A DNA stretch of 64,000 nt from Symbiodinium natans (GCA_905221605.1 CAJNDS010002515.1:33488-97487); one strand, 5' to 3'. Positions 20,946 to 32,122 are shown, numbered from the stretch's first letter. Notes: generated from the sequence alone by a model not told the origin. Made by a program: numbers and translations.

Positions 20946-21308
20946 AGCAATCGGCTGAGAGTTGGGAACTCAAGCATGTCCTTGCATAGATAGGGCAACG
21001 TTCATCGACAATGCACGCGCTCAAACACATGCGTGCGTGAACGCATGAGCATGCACGCGCTCCAGTACCCACACGCGGACATGGGATATTCAGAAATGAA
21101 GAATGCCATGAGCTGACACGAGCAAGCCAAATTGCCAATGGCTTGCTCATGTCAGTTCTTGTTTTTTGCCCACGACCTATGTCAAGAAACTATGTCTTGG
21201 CGACCCTCACACCGTGTAAGTGTAGGCCCACGCATTCTATCACAGACCCGTGGCCCTCCGATTTCAATCGCTCCATGACAGAGCTTCGCCCTGTAGAGCT
21301 TTCAACCG

Positions 21309-22520
21309 GTGCAAAGCTCACGAAGAAAAAGCAAAAAACAAAACTGCAAGGCTAACCACGTCACACACAGACTATCTCATAGTGGGTCTTTTGGGTCCCT
21401 CCGTTCTCTCGAGACAGGGGCGCGAACCACGCTTCCATCGGAGAATGACGCAGCAATGAAATTGCCACAAGGGGAAACATTCAAGTGGCAGCAGGACCTG
21501 GGCAGCTCTTTAGCTTCAGTTCAGAATAAGTTCAGAATGAGTTCAGTTTTGCTCTCTCTAGTGCGCAGAGGCTGCTCTCAAAGGCTCAGGCTCGCAAAGG
21601 CTGAGTGGCCTCTTCACCTCCATTGGAGCCATGCCAGCCAACCCACGTGCGGGTGCCTGCGCCAGGTCCGCTCTTCGATTTCTTCATTTTTTCTTCGCGT
21701 CCCGACTGGGTTGGGGGAGCTTCGGGCTCTGGCCTCCGAAGGCGCCACCGGGCGCGGCACGCAGCGCACCGTCCTCCAACTCACCGCCTTGGAGAAGCTG
21801 GGGGGCGTAGGCTTCCGGCTGTTGCCAACACATAGGAGCCCCCATCCCCGCACTCTACACTCCTCCGCTCCTGCCATACTTCCTGGAAACGCCAAACACA
21901 TGTAACATGATGCAACTGGCCTGGTCAGGAGACGTCTGAGCTTCGGCCTGACACGGCCAGCACATCAAGAATTGCTCAGGCTTAAAGCAACCACCAGCAT
22001 TAAGCAAGCATGTTGCGCTGCGTTTAGTCAGGGGTCTATTCAAACTCGTTTGCCGGCTACAAAAGTTCGGCGACGGTGAGGCGGGCTGTTCTGTAAAACT
22101 GTGAACGGACACCTCCAGGGCCCAGAAAGCTGTGACACACTGCAACCAGAAAGTCATCTTTGTCAAAAATAAGTTGATGACCAGGTTGTGCAAACCAAAT
22201 GACAGTTGGGGTGGGGTTTCACGAGAGTGTCCAGCGAAGGCTTGTGGTTTGCTGTTTGGGGGTTTGTGAAGGGGCAGAATTGCAAGAGTTTGCAGCTTTG
22301 CTGCACGGCATTGTGCCAGGGGGTTTTCGAGGTTTGCTGAGGGGCAAAGGGTTTTGGGTAGGGCTGCGCGTGAACCAAGGCCTGCAACCTCGCTGGGGGC
22401 GAGGTTTCTGGGGGTTGCGTTGCGCGCCTGAAGAACCACGGGGCCTGAAACCTCGCCGAGGTTTCGGCCTTTAGGGGAGCTGGCTGTTGGGTGGCCTCCT
22501 TGGTACCCGAAAATATTCAT
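21309..22520. other. No certain gene; G-rich hairpin area at 22.3-22.5 kb
   Basis: Several frames are open on both strands between 21.6 and 22.5 kb but none stands out. From about 22200 to 22465 the plus strand is rich in GGGGTTT and CGAGGTTT motifs, and two hairpins are visible (see findings). Confidence 0.35.
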
Positions 22521-23782
22521 GGTTTCGGACGCTCCTTGTCAAGCTTTACGAGTGGCTTTGGACCAGCAATGGCGGGCTATCAGCTTCCGCTGCTTTCTGA
22601 GGCGAGGGTTTCAGCACGTATTCTACTTCGGCGGCGACGGACTCTTCTCGCAACGACGGAAAAAGAATTGAGGATCTAATAGGGAGTAAACGGTTGACCA
22701 TCCCATAGAGCCCATTAAAAAAAAAAAAAAACGAACTGGAACAGTAGGAACCGTAGGATCCGTGGGAACCATTATCTGAACTCTGCATTCAACCGCACGA
22801 ACTGAACCGTCGAAATAAAAACCATGACCGAATTGAAAGTTCCGTCCGTGTAGCAGCGAAGCACAACAGATGCGACAGTAGACAAGTGAATCTTCTTGCT
22901 CGGACACACCTCAACACTGGGCGGAAGACTCTGTTTTCCGGCTCCGGGCTATGCATTGGGTTTGTCTCTTTCCTTCGGTTTGTTGTTGGACTCGCACCTA
23001 TGTCTTGTTAGTGGGCTATACATGTGGCTTGGGAAGAGTGCTGTGTGGGCTCTGCGACAGTATCTAGAACTCAGTATGTTGGGCTCTGTCCCTCAGGCAT
23101 CTGTCCAACTCTCCAACCCTGCCGCGTCCACAAAGGGTCGCACATGTGCACATGTTAGAAGCTTCCATACGCGCCTAAACCTATGAAAGCACAAGAATCT
23201 ACGAAAACACTTCACTGTCCCGATGCACCGGCAGTCCCGAAGTATTTCTTTAGCAGTCTTAGCAGCTGAATCCCTGGTCGAATCACAGACGGGCTCTTTT
23301 CTTGCTGCCTTTCTGACCGCAAACTCATGCATGGCTTGTGGCGGCATACCCGATGAGCATGTTTGCCCATCACCGATGCGGATCGTCGGTGGTTTCGTCA
23401 CCAGGCTCACCCTTCGCAAGCGCGAGGTTGTAGCAAATTAGCCGACCTCCGCTTTGCCTGAGGCATTGGGGACGGCAGGCGCGGCTGAACTAGGCATGTC
23501 CTGCTGACTTTGACTAATGATGGATTTTAACGTCCAGACTCAAGCCGATACTAAGACCCCACCAGAGTGCAGCACGAAGAGTCGGTTCCGGGATGCTGCC
23601 GCCATGCCCACAATGATGCTGCGAGGCCACGGCATACCACGGTTACCACGGAGGCGATCACCTTCCTTGGACGACGCAGTATCAAAACTGCGACCCCTCT
23701 TGCTAATTACGTGTCACAACCTCGACTCTTGACATTGCTGAAGAAACTGCTGAAGAAATTGCTGACGAAGCAGCAAGGGGAG

Positions 23783-24070
23783 TCACTCGCAGTTCAAATC
23801 GTAGCGAGCCTCACGTGAAGCGAACCGTGGAAAATCCCTTCTTGCAACTCCGTGTATACCTGCTGGCATCCTGCTGGCTGCTTTCATCTGCAGTGCATCC
23901 AAAAGGCGCGTCCGCCGCAGGACAGTGACAGCCCACAGCATTCTAGCCACCGAATCCATTTTGGTCGACACAACGACCTCAAGCAAAAACACTTCCCAAT
24001 CCCTCTGAGATCCAAGCCGTGGCACAAGTTGGCACAAGTTGGCACAAGTTGGCACCGAGCAGCAGTGGAG
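23783..24070 (-). CDS. Probable exon, unknown helical protein
   Basis: Reads RDWEVFLLEVVVSTKMDSVA and then WAVTVLRRTRLLDALQMKAA, a strongly protein-like hydrophobic and helical composition, and ends in a charged segment. The proximal part overlaps a decamer repeat at 24021-24055. It lies downstream of the CRT10-like gene on the same strand and may be its last exon or a separate gene. Confidence 0.4.
   Translation of the reverse strand, partial: LHCCSVPTCANLCQLVPRLGSQRDWEVFLLEVVVSTKMDSVARMLWAVTVLRRTRLLDALQMKAASRMPAGIHGVARRDFPRFASREARYDLNCE
24021..24055. repeat. GGCACAAGTT decamer, about four copies
   Basis: A ten-base unit is repeated in tandem with near identity. Confidence 0.9.
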
Positions 24071-24267
24071 AGGCCCGGCATGTACACAGCGTGTGCGAAG
24101 GCCCCATTGAAGGGAAGCGAGTGTTTGCAACGCATGCTCAAGCAGCCGTCCTTCGATAAAGCAGAGGGGCAGGACAACTTGGCAACACTGTATTGACTAA
24201 ACAAAACCGAGTTGTTGAGTTGTATGCTGGTTGTGGCAGCCCAGATTCGGTGAGCCACACGGTTGTC

Positions 24268-24590
24268 TCAGAGAAGATCATGGCCATGTGTTCCGTGCGA
24301 GTGCCTACACACGTGAACTCCAGATTTACGGAGTTCTTGCGCAACATGCGAGAGCAACCGTTCGGAAGTTGACAAGCGTCGCGCCTGAAAGCAGCAGCGC
24401 TCGCGCCTCTTGAGCATGCACACAGCTCAGAACCTGCACACGTTGGAGTAGGTCCTGGCTGAGGTACGATTGCGAAAATCTTAGAATGCCTTCGATGCCT
24501 TCAAGGCTAAGGCGGTTCAATGCAACTCTCGTCCTGAGCTTCAAGTAGGGGAAGCACAAAGGATCGAACGAGCTCTGCAGGTAGCAAGCA
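24268..24590 (-). CDS. Two possible 3' exons downstream of the CRT10-like gene
   Basis: The first piece (about 24436-24590) reads LCFPYLKLRTRVALNRLSLE and then GILRFSQSYLSQDLLQRVQ. It ends at CAG|GTTCTG. After 49 bases ending in TTTCAG a second piece reads ARRLSTSERLLSHVAQELRK to a stop near 24268. Both have good composition and canonical borders, but the implied intron is short. Whether they belong to the CRT10-like protein is unknown. Confidence 0.35.
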
Positions 24591-25047
24591 GCCATTTGAT
24601 GTCCAATCCATCATCATGCTGTCACCTGGTAGTGGCTTCTTCGCTTAGACTCTGTTGTGATGTGAAAGCTGCGCCGTCGCAATCTCATGCATGCAAGTCT
24701 TATAGCAACTCCACGCAAGCCAGCAACGCTACGCAAGCAGCAGGGCAATCTTGAACACGCGCCTGGCTGCGGGCAAGGTGGCGCCTCCACTGTCTGGATA
24801 CATCTCAGGGGTATCCAGCACGCATTCCATGCTTTCCTTCCAAGACGCACGTGCCAGGCACGCAACGCTTTGAGGCACGGGTGCTGCGCGAACTAGAACA
24901 CAAACTCTGTGATTTGCCCTTTCTAAATCGATTCCTATTTGCCTTCCCTCATGTGGCCTGAACTACACACGACATCCACGCTGCGGCATGCTTGGGCCCA
25001 AAGCTGAGTTTAAAAACACAAGTAGGAACTTGTTAAACGGGCCGCAC

Positions 25048-26190
25048 CTCCTGGTCCCATCAGGTTCAGGAGCAAAGCTTCGCACCACGGAGGCAGGCTC
25101 GTTCTCGGGTGGAAAACTCGGCGGGCGCCGAGGCAGGCCATTCTCCTCGAGGTCCGGTGGCTTCTCGATGATGACCGGCGCGGGTTGACGGGGCTCATTG
25201 GGAAGCGGAGGTGGAGCTAGGTTCAGCACCTTGACCTCGCCGGCAAGGGAGCCCACAATTGCACGTCCCCGGGCAATGTCAATAGTCGGCAAGTTGTCGG
25301 CAAAACCATGCAGAAGCGATGGCATCAGGCTAGATTCCGAACCCTCCCTGACTTGTCTTGTCTGCCAGCCCCTCTCCATCTTTCTTGCTCGTGAAGGGAA
25401 GGATGGTGACGGGCACGGGTCTGTATTTTGTGGGGGAGTGAGCCACCAGGCTTTGACGCAGTGGTCATTTGCCGACACAAGCAAAGGGCCATCTGACGTG
25501 GCAGCTTCCCCATGGGGAGATAGTCCGATGCCCCATGTGGAGATTTCATTCCGGAGTTTGAGGACCGGTTGCTTTGTGGGATTGCTGGTGGATGGCACGA
25601 CCAAGACGCCGCCCAAAGAGTCGACAGCAACAACCACCGACTGGCCACCGACTTGGCCGCAGCGGATGCGATTGGCCTGTGCACTGAGCTCCGGAGCATA
25701 GGAGGTGAGAACAGGCCTAGCAGTAACACCCACTTCCACTTCGAGGTGAGCCTGGGTGACCTGAGCTTCGAGGCCAGCCAGAGAAAAGCCAAAGAGCTGG
25801 CGTTGGTTGGCAATCCAGAGAACTTGGGACACTGGGCAGACATCCATGATGTTCATGGGTGGCCCATTGGGGCCAAAGCGCCAGAGCTCAGCCTCGCCTA
25901 GCGGCATCCGCGGCACCTCCCAAGCCGGACAGCAAGAGAGCACCAAATTGCTTGCCGCCATCTGTGCCACACCATTGGGGTCCCAGCCCCAGTCGTTGAA
26001 ATCCTTGATGTCTTGGCCAAGTATATCACCAAACAGAGACAGATCATCATCGGAATCACCATCACCAAAGGCAGCTTCTTGTTCCATTGCTTGCTCGAAA
26101 TCTTCAGCATCTGAAACCATGTGTAAAGCATCTTCCTCATTCAGCTCACCGATGTAATGTGACTGCTCCTTCAGGGATCTTGCAGTACAC
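25048..26190 (-). CDS. CRT10-like WD40/beta-propeller protein, main exon
   Basis: A 1.14-kb exon that ends at AG|GTGCGG (donor GT is the complement of 25046-25047). It starts near 26190 after a TAG|G acceptor. After an acidic start (FGDGDSDDDLSLFGDILGQD) it shows beta-propeller-like blades. These include NRIRCGQVGGQSVVVAVDSL, then STWGIGLSPHGEAAT and PLLVSANDHCVKAWWL, and later DNLPTIDIARGRAIVGSLAG with EVKVLNL. This order (a sensor blade beginning NxIR, a blade with SxWGI, SANxHxVxxW, then DNxPxI) is how I remember the CRT10 family. In budding yeast CRT10 is a transcriptional regulator of ribonucleotide reductase genes. The end is proline-rich. The family call is from memory of the pattern; an unrelated WD40 protein is the alternative. 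Confidence 0.55.
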
Positions 26191-26299
26191 CTACTCGCTT
26201 GGATTTAACCTTGTTTGACGTCAGCGTTGCTACCGCACAGTAACTTAGAAAGGAAGCACCACATGTAAAATCATGCTGCAATGCAAGACCAGCAAGACC

Positions 26300-26530
26300 A
26301 AAACAGAAACAGGGTAGAACTATGCAGAGCTCCTCATTCAACCAGCCCTCAGCTTCCTGTGCGAACTCTTCCAGCTCTGCCATTTCTGCTTGGGCAGCAG
26401 CTTCCTCTGCCATCCAGAGCTCCTCAGCCGCCGCCTCCTCGGCCATGCGGATCTCTTCCTCAGCTGCCTCCTCTTCTGCTCTCCAAAGATGCTGGCTTTC
26501 TGCGTCCAGGTCCTCCAAGTCGCTGTCGCT
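26300..26530 (-). CDS. Acidic helical N-terminal exon of the CRT10-like gene
   Basis: The frame reads MHSDSDLEDLDAESQHLWRA and then long repeats of glutamate and alanine (EEEIRMAEEAAAEELWMAEE), a charged single helix or coiled coil. It leads into the exon at 25048-26190 on the same strand. The codon for the methionine lies near 26535. The exact 3' border is unresolved: several GC and GA donor-like sites occur around 26320-26345. Confidence 0.5.
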
Positions 26531-26834
26531 ATGCATGCCGGGCCTCTGCGTGTTTGGACCATTGGCCAGCACCCAGCTTCAGTTTCGTGCCTTAAACTAG
26601 CCTGGGCAAGAGTAATTCTGCTTCGTAGATGCAGTCTTACTATGTCTTCTTGCTTGTTGATGGGCTGCGAACGGCCGGTTGGGTCAGCCGCAAGTCAACA
26701 CCTCGGCCTAGCTCGGCCCTGTTTGTGTTGAAGGCTGTCATGGTGGTGCGTAACATGCCCATCTGTTGGCTGAGGCAAAATAGCGTGGGCAAGCTCTTGC
26801 GACTGAACTCCGTAGGCTGTCTATGACTGTCTAC

Positions 26835-26930
26835 TATGTTCCAAGCTACAGTGTGCCTCCAGCAAGTGGACGGAGCCATCTTCTGCTCCAGCCACAAGAG
26901 CATACGCCCCTGGCACAGAAAACCATGCAA
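26835..26930 (-). CDS. Beta-propeller blade exon
   Basis: In one frame the minus strand reads PGAYALVAGAEDGSVHLLEA, a clear WD40/PQQ-like blade strand. The other two frames read as unlikely arginine/tryptophan mixtures. It is upstream of the CRT10-like exons on the same strand. It could be an earlier exon of that protein or the end of a neighbouring WD40 gene. Confidence 0.4.
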
Positions 26931-26975
26931 CAAGAGAGTTGGCCAAAACGGTGAAACAAGACACAACAGTACGTC

Positions 26976-27010
26976 ACCGACCGCCTCCCCCCCCCTTCCC
27001 CCCCTCTCAA
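26976..27010. repeat. C-rich homopolymer patch
   Basis: Runs of nine and seven C bases separated by TT. No coding value. Confidence 0.85.
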
Positions 27011-27224
27011 CCCCGAACCCCCCGGTGGGGCTGACCAGTGAGGCTGCCATCCAGCGCGAGGCAAGCAGAAGGGTGGAATGCAGCAGCTGTCACGGCTCTC
27101 TTTGGGGTGTTCTCCGGCAAGCCTCAGCGCTCCACGTGATCCAGCGTTGGGAAAGAGCAAAAGAACTGGCGATGTGTGGATGCACGGTTCTGTAGGTCTC
27201 CGACTGGGCACTGCCTGCTCCCCA

Positions 27225-27416
27225 TCAAGTACTGGAACGGGAACGTCCATACTCTGCTGAAGGCACCTGCAATGACTGCAATGCAGATCGTCGGCACCGC
27301 GCTGTGCCACAAGTTACAAGTCGGCCCACCCTCGTGCTGGAGGTCCGACTTTTGGCCAGGCAATGAAGCCCAGCCCTGTGGCTGGACATCGCGGCCTTGC
27401 GCATCGTCTCTATCAT
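27225..27416 (-). CDS. Possible exon, unknown basic protein
   Basis: Reads MRKAAMSSHRAGLHCLAKSR and then an arginine/serine-rich part, ending at a CAG|GTGCCT donor-like site near 27263. Other frames are also open. Weak call. Confidence 0.25.
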   Translation of the reverse strand: MIETMRKAAMSSHRAGLHCLAKSRTSSTRVGRLVTCGTARCRRSALQSLQVPSAEYGRSRSST

Positions 27417-27571
27417 ACTCTATCAGACTCTATCATACTATCACCATGTTCCATCATCTTCTGCCCGACGCTCCCAAGACTCGGACTTCTGGGAGCCAGT
27501 GCTGAGAAATGCCAGGGCCTTTGTCTTGAGAATTCCTGACGCGCAACATGCAGAAGGCAAACTTGCCATAT

Positions 27572-30500
27572 AAGTTCTCTATTGGGCATTTTGGGGCCCT
27601 TTCGCAAAGCAGACAGTTCAAAACCCAAATCTTCTTCGAAGTTCCCTATTGTACATCTTGGGGCCTTTTCGCAAAGCAGACAGTTCAAAACGCACTTCCT
27701 CTTCGAAGTTCCCTGTTGGGCATCTTGGGGCCTTTTTTCGCAGAGCAGACAAATTGAAAAAACCCTTCCTCTTCGAAGTTCCCTATCGGGCATCTTGGGG
27801 CCTTTCCGCCAGGCAGACAGTTCAAGACACAGTTCCTCTTCGAAGTTCCCTATTGGGCATCTTGGGGCCTTGACGCAAAGCAAACAATTCAAAACGCACT
27901 TCCTCTTCGAAGTTCTCTATTGGGCATTTTGGGGCCCTTTCGCAAAGCAGACAGTTCAAAACCCCATTCTTCTTCGAAGTTCCCTATTGTACATCTTGGG
28001 GCCTTTTCGCAAAGCAGACAGTTCAAAACGCACTTCCTCTTCCAAGCTCCCTATCCTCGAAGTTCCCTATTGGGCATCTTGGGGCCTTGACGCAAAGCAG
28101 ACAATTCAAAACGCACTTCCTCTTCGAAGTTCTCTACTGGGCATTTTGGGGCCCTTTCGCAAAGCAGACAGTTCAAAACCCAAATCTTCTTCGAAGTTCC
28201 CGATTGTACATCTTGGGGCCTTTTCGCAAAGCAGACAATTCAAAACGCACTTCCTCTTCGAAGTTCTCTATTGGGCATTTTGGGGCCCTTTCGCAAAGCA
28301 GACAGTTCAAAACCCCATTCTTCTTCGAAGTTCCCTATTGTACATCTTGGGGCCTTTTCGCAAAGCAGACAGTTCGAAACGCACTTCTTCTTCGAAGTTC
28401 CCTATTGGGCATCTTTGGGGCCTTTTTTCGCAGAGCAAACAAATTGAAAAAACCTTTCCTCTTCGAAGTTCCCTATCGGGCATCTTGAGGCCTTTCCGCA
28501 AGGCAGACAGTTCAAGACACCGTTCCTCTTCGAAGTGCCCCATTGGCATATCGGGGCCTTTTCGCAAAGTAGACTATTCAGAACGCCCTGCCTTTTCGAA
28601 GTTCCCTATTGGGCATCTTGGGGCCCTTTTCGCAAAGCAGGCTAATTGAAAACGCCCTTCCTCTTCGGGATTTTTAATTAGGTATCTTGGGGCCCTTTTC
28701 GCAGAGCAGACAGTTCAAGACCCACTTCCTTTTCGAAGTTTCTATTGGGCATCTTGGGGCCTATTCGCAGAGCAGACAGTTCAAGACCCACTTCCTCTTT
28801 GAAGTTCCCTATTGGGCATCTTGGGGCCTTTTCGCCAAGCAGACAACTCAAAACGCCCTTCCTCTTCGAAGTTCCCTATTATTCTGGGGCCCTTTTTTGC
28901 AGAGCAGACAATTCAAAACGCACTTCTTCTTCGAAGCTCTCTATTGGGCATCTGGGGGCCTTTTCGCAGAGCAGACAGTACAAGACTCACTTCCTTTTCG
29001 AAGTTCCCTATTGGGCATCTTGTAGCCTTTTCGCAGAGCAAACAGTTCAAAACGCACTTCCTCTTCGAAGTTCCCTATTGGGTATCTTGGGGCCTTTCGC
29101 AGAGCAGACAGTTCAAAACGAATTTCCTCTTCGAAGTTCCCTATTGGGCATCTTGTAGCCTTGACGCAAAGCAAACAATTCAAAACGCACTTCCTCTTCG
29201 AAGTTCTCTATTGGGCATTTTGGGGCCCTTTCGCAAAGCAGACAGTTCAAAACCCCATTCTTCTTCGAAGTTCCCTATTGTACATCTTGGGGCCTTTTCG
29301 CAAAGCAGACAGTTCAAAACGCACTTCCTCTTCGAAGTTCCCTATCCTCGAAGTTCCCTATTAGGCATCTTGCGGCCTTGACGCAAAGCAGACAACTCAA
29401 AACGCACTTCCTCATCGAAGTTCCCGATTGTACATCTTGGGGGTTTTTCGCAAAGCAGACAATTCAAAACGCACTTCCTCTTCTAAGTTCCCTATTGGGC
29501 ATCTTGGGAGACAAATTGGAAAAACCCTTCCTCTTCGAAGTTCCCTATCGGGCATCTTGGGGCCTTTCCGCAAGGCAGACAGTTCAAGACACCGTTCCTC
29601 TTCGAAGTTCCCTATTGGGCATCTTGGGGCCTTGACGCAAAGCAAACAAGTCAAAACGCACTTCCTCTTCGAAGTTCCCTATTGGGTATCTTGGGGCCTT
29701 TCGCAGAGCAGACAGTTCAAAACGAATTTCCTCTTCGAAGTTCCCTATTGGGCATCTTGTAGCCTTGACGCAAAGCAAACAATTCAAAACGCACTTCCTC
29801 TTCGAAGTTCTCTATTGGGCATTTTGGGGCCCTTTCGCAAAGCAGACAGTTCAAAACCCCATTCTTCTTCGAAGTTCCCTATTGTACATCTTGGGGCCTT
29901 TTCGCAAAGCAGACAGTTCAAAACGCACTTCCTCTTCGAAGTTCCCTATCCTCGAAGTTCCCTATTAGGCATCTTGCGGCCTTGACGCAAAGCAGACAAC
30001 TCAAAACGCACTTCCTCATCGAAGTTCCCGATTGTACATCTTGGGGGTTTTTCGCAAAGCAGACAATTCAAAACGCACTTCCTCTTCGAAGTTCCCTATT
30101 GGGCATCTTGGGAGACAAATTGGAAAAACCCTTCCTCTTCGAAGTTCCCTATCGGGCATCTTGGGGCCTTTCCGCAAGGCAGACAGTTCAAGACACCGTT
30201 CCTCTTCGAAGTTCCCTATTGGGCATCTTGGGGCCTTGACGCAAAGCAAACAAGTCAAAACGCACTTCCTCTTCGAAGTTCTCAATTGGGCATTTTGGGG
30301 CCCTTTCGCAAAGCAGACAGTTCAAAACCCCATTCTTCTTCGAAGTTCCCTATTGTACATCTTGGGGCTTTTTCGCAAAGCAGACAATTCAAAACGCACT
30401 TCCTCTTCGAAGTTCCCTCTTGGGAGACAAATTGGAAAAACCTTTCCTCTTCGAAGTTCCCTATCGGGCATCTTGGGGCCTTTCCGCAAGGCAGACAGTT

Positions 30501-30859
30501 CAAGACACCGTTCCTCTTCGAAGTTCCCTATTGGGCATCTTGTAGCCTTTTCGCAAAGCAAACAATTCAAAACGCACTTCCTCTTCGAAGTTCTCTATTG
30601 GGCATTTTGGGGCCCTTTCGCAAAGCAGACAGTTCAAAACCCCATTCTTCTTCGAAGTTCCCTATTGGGCATCTTGTAGCCTTTTCGCAGAGCAAACAGT
30701 TCAAAACGCACTTCCTCTTCGAAGTTCCCTATTGGGTATCTTGGGGCCTTTCGCAGAGCAGACAGTTCAAAACGAATTTCCTCTTCGAAGTTCCCTATTG
30801 GGCATCTTGTAGCCTTTTCGCAAAGCAGACAACTCAAAACGCCCTTCCTCTTCGAAGTT
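27572..30859. repeat. 67-bp tandem satellite, about 49 copies
   Basis: A 67-base unit is repeated head to tail over 3.3 kb with few indels. A typical unit runs from TTCGAAGTTCCCTATTGGGC through ATCTTGGGGCCTTTTCGCAA to AGCAGACAGTTCAAAACGCA. The spacing was measured directly: the motif TTCGAAG recurs at 27636 and 27703. Variant units include one with TGTACATC in place of GGGCATC and one with a short extra TCCCTATCC piece. Because 67 is not a multiple of three and the unit is almost free of stops, all three plus frames stay open. The long open frames here are therefore a by-product of the repeat and not a gene. Both flanks are non-repetitive. Confidence 0.95.
29037..30244. repeat. 604-bp higher-order duplication inside the satellite
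   Basis: The segment 29037-29640 is repeated almost perfectly at 29641-30244, an offset of 604 bases (nine 67-base units plus one). Variant units, including the extra TCCCTATCC piece, occur in the same order in both copies. A related block occurs near 27868-28090. Confidence 0.85.
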
Positions 30860-30899
30860 AACCGCTGCAACGTGGGAATGCCGAACCAAAGGAAAACAC

Positions 30900-31400
30900 A
30901 ATGCGAAGCAAGAAGACCATGTTTTGCATAGCGCTGAGGGATGCCTACGAGGGGGCGGGCAACCAAAGACTTCTGCAAACCCAACTCCCGCACCAGGTTC
31001 CAATTGGAGCTCGCCTTTGGGGCCATGGGGGCTTGCTGCTGCTTCCCTCTGCCGCTGGCATACAGCCAGTCAGCGAGTTGCTTATGTAAGGCTACGCAGT
31101 GAGCGAGATCCAATCATGTAGCCAAGGGTCTTTCTCCGTCAAGCATCCGTCCAGCAAGCGCTGCCGGTGCTGACAGCCGAGGTGCTGTGATTATACCTCA
31201 TGGTTTTCCCTACTTTTATCGATCCCCCAAACATAACATAGGTAGCAACAGGTTTAGCTCTTCTACCCAATCTGCAGGTTTCATGCGACATTGCTCTTTG
31301 CAATAACCTTGATGGTGAAATCACATGACCGCAGGCGCTTGCCAGAGTTTCGATGTGGAAATGCGCTCAACAATGATGCCGTCTCGACTTGTTTGGAAAG
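30900..31400. other. No gene seen between satellite and microsatellite
   Basis: Short open frames on both strands, none protein-like over more than about 20 codons. Confidence 0.3.
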
Positions 31401-31406
31401 AGCTGA

Positions 31407-31644
31407 CACGCACACACGCACAGACAGACACAGGGACAGAGAAAGAGAGAGAGACGCGGACAAAGACACAGAGACATAGAGACACACACACACAAACACA
31501 GACACACAGACACACAGACACACAGACACACAGACACACAGACACACAGACACCCAGACACACAGACACACAGACACACAGACACACAGACACACAGACA
31601 CACAGACACACAGACACACAGACACACAGACACACAGACACACA

Positions 31645-31687
<43 letters not shown>

Positions 31688-31745
31688 AGGCGCACACACA
31701 CACACACACACACAGAGGCACACACACACACACACACACACACAC
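31407..31745. repeat. CA-rich microsatellite with an 8-base CACACAGA unit
   Basis: The array begins with mixed CA/GA sequence. It then has an eight-base unit (GACACACA) repeated more than fifteen times between about 31500 and 31650, then pure CA runs separated by GAGAGGCG and GAGG. It ends five bases before an exon on the plus strand. Open frames through it are artefacts. Confidence 0.95.
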
Positions 31746-32122
31746 TCGAGCTAGTGGAAGGAGAAGACGAGCTGGATATGGTAGGGTGGGCGAAGCACAC
31801 GTTATCTGAATACCTGCGTAGAGGACTCGACGAGCAGGATCCTGGCCAGCAGCTCATGAAGTTGAAGTTTCTTGTTGCAGATCGCAACGAAGCAAAGTGT
31901 CTACTGAGACAAGAAGGCTTGACACAGACTATCCAGGCGGGGGCCCAAGAACGGGACTTTCGTCCCTGTGCCCTCGGGCCGAAGAACCCAATGCCCGGCG
32001 CATCAAATCATGTCAAATCTCGGTTCTCCATTTCCGGAAAGACAAGCAAACCACAGCCGAGGCTTCCTCCACGTCAAGCTGGTATCGCCAAACAAAAGAG
32101 GTCAACAGAGTATAAGTATTGA
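31746..32122 (+). CDS. Plus-strand exon, unknown protein
   Basis: Directly after the CA array the plus strand reads [20 protein letters not shown], then [20 protein letters not shown] and [17 protein letters not shown], before a more basic C-terminal part ending at TGA. The first 60 residues are convincingly coding and likely helical; the tail may be real or read-through. No family is recognised. It is the clearest exon running against the main gene direction. Confidence 0.5.

Noticed and set aside
20605-20958. A 117-codon plus-strand frame with fair composition
   Set aside because: All three candidates in this area overlap and none has splice borders; the minus-strand piece at 20737-20945 is the more charged and is listed instead.
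27582-28649. A 355-codon open frame across the satellite
   Set aside because: It exists because the 67-bp unit lacks stops in every plus frame. The frame rotates through the same sequence and has no start context or splice logic of its own.
27572-30859. CRISPR-like array
   Set aside because: Units are contiguous and similar throughout; there are no unique spacers, and the DNA is eukaryotic in character.
31281-31887. Valine/cysteine-rich frames on the minus strand
   Set aside because: Translation of the CACACAGA repeat.
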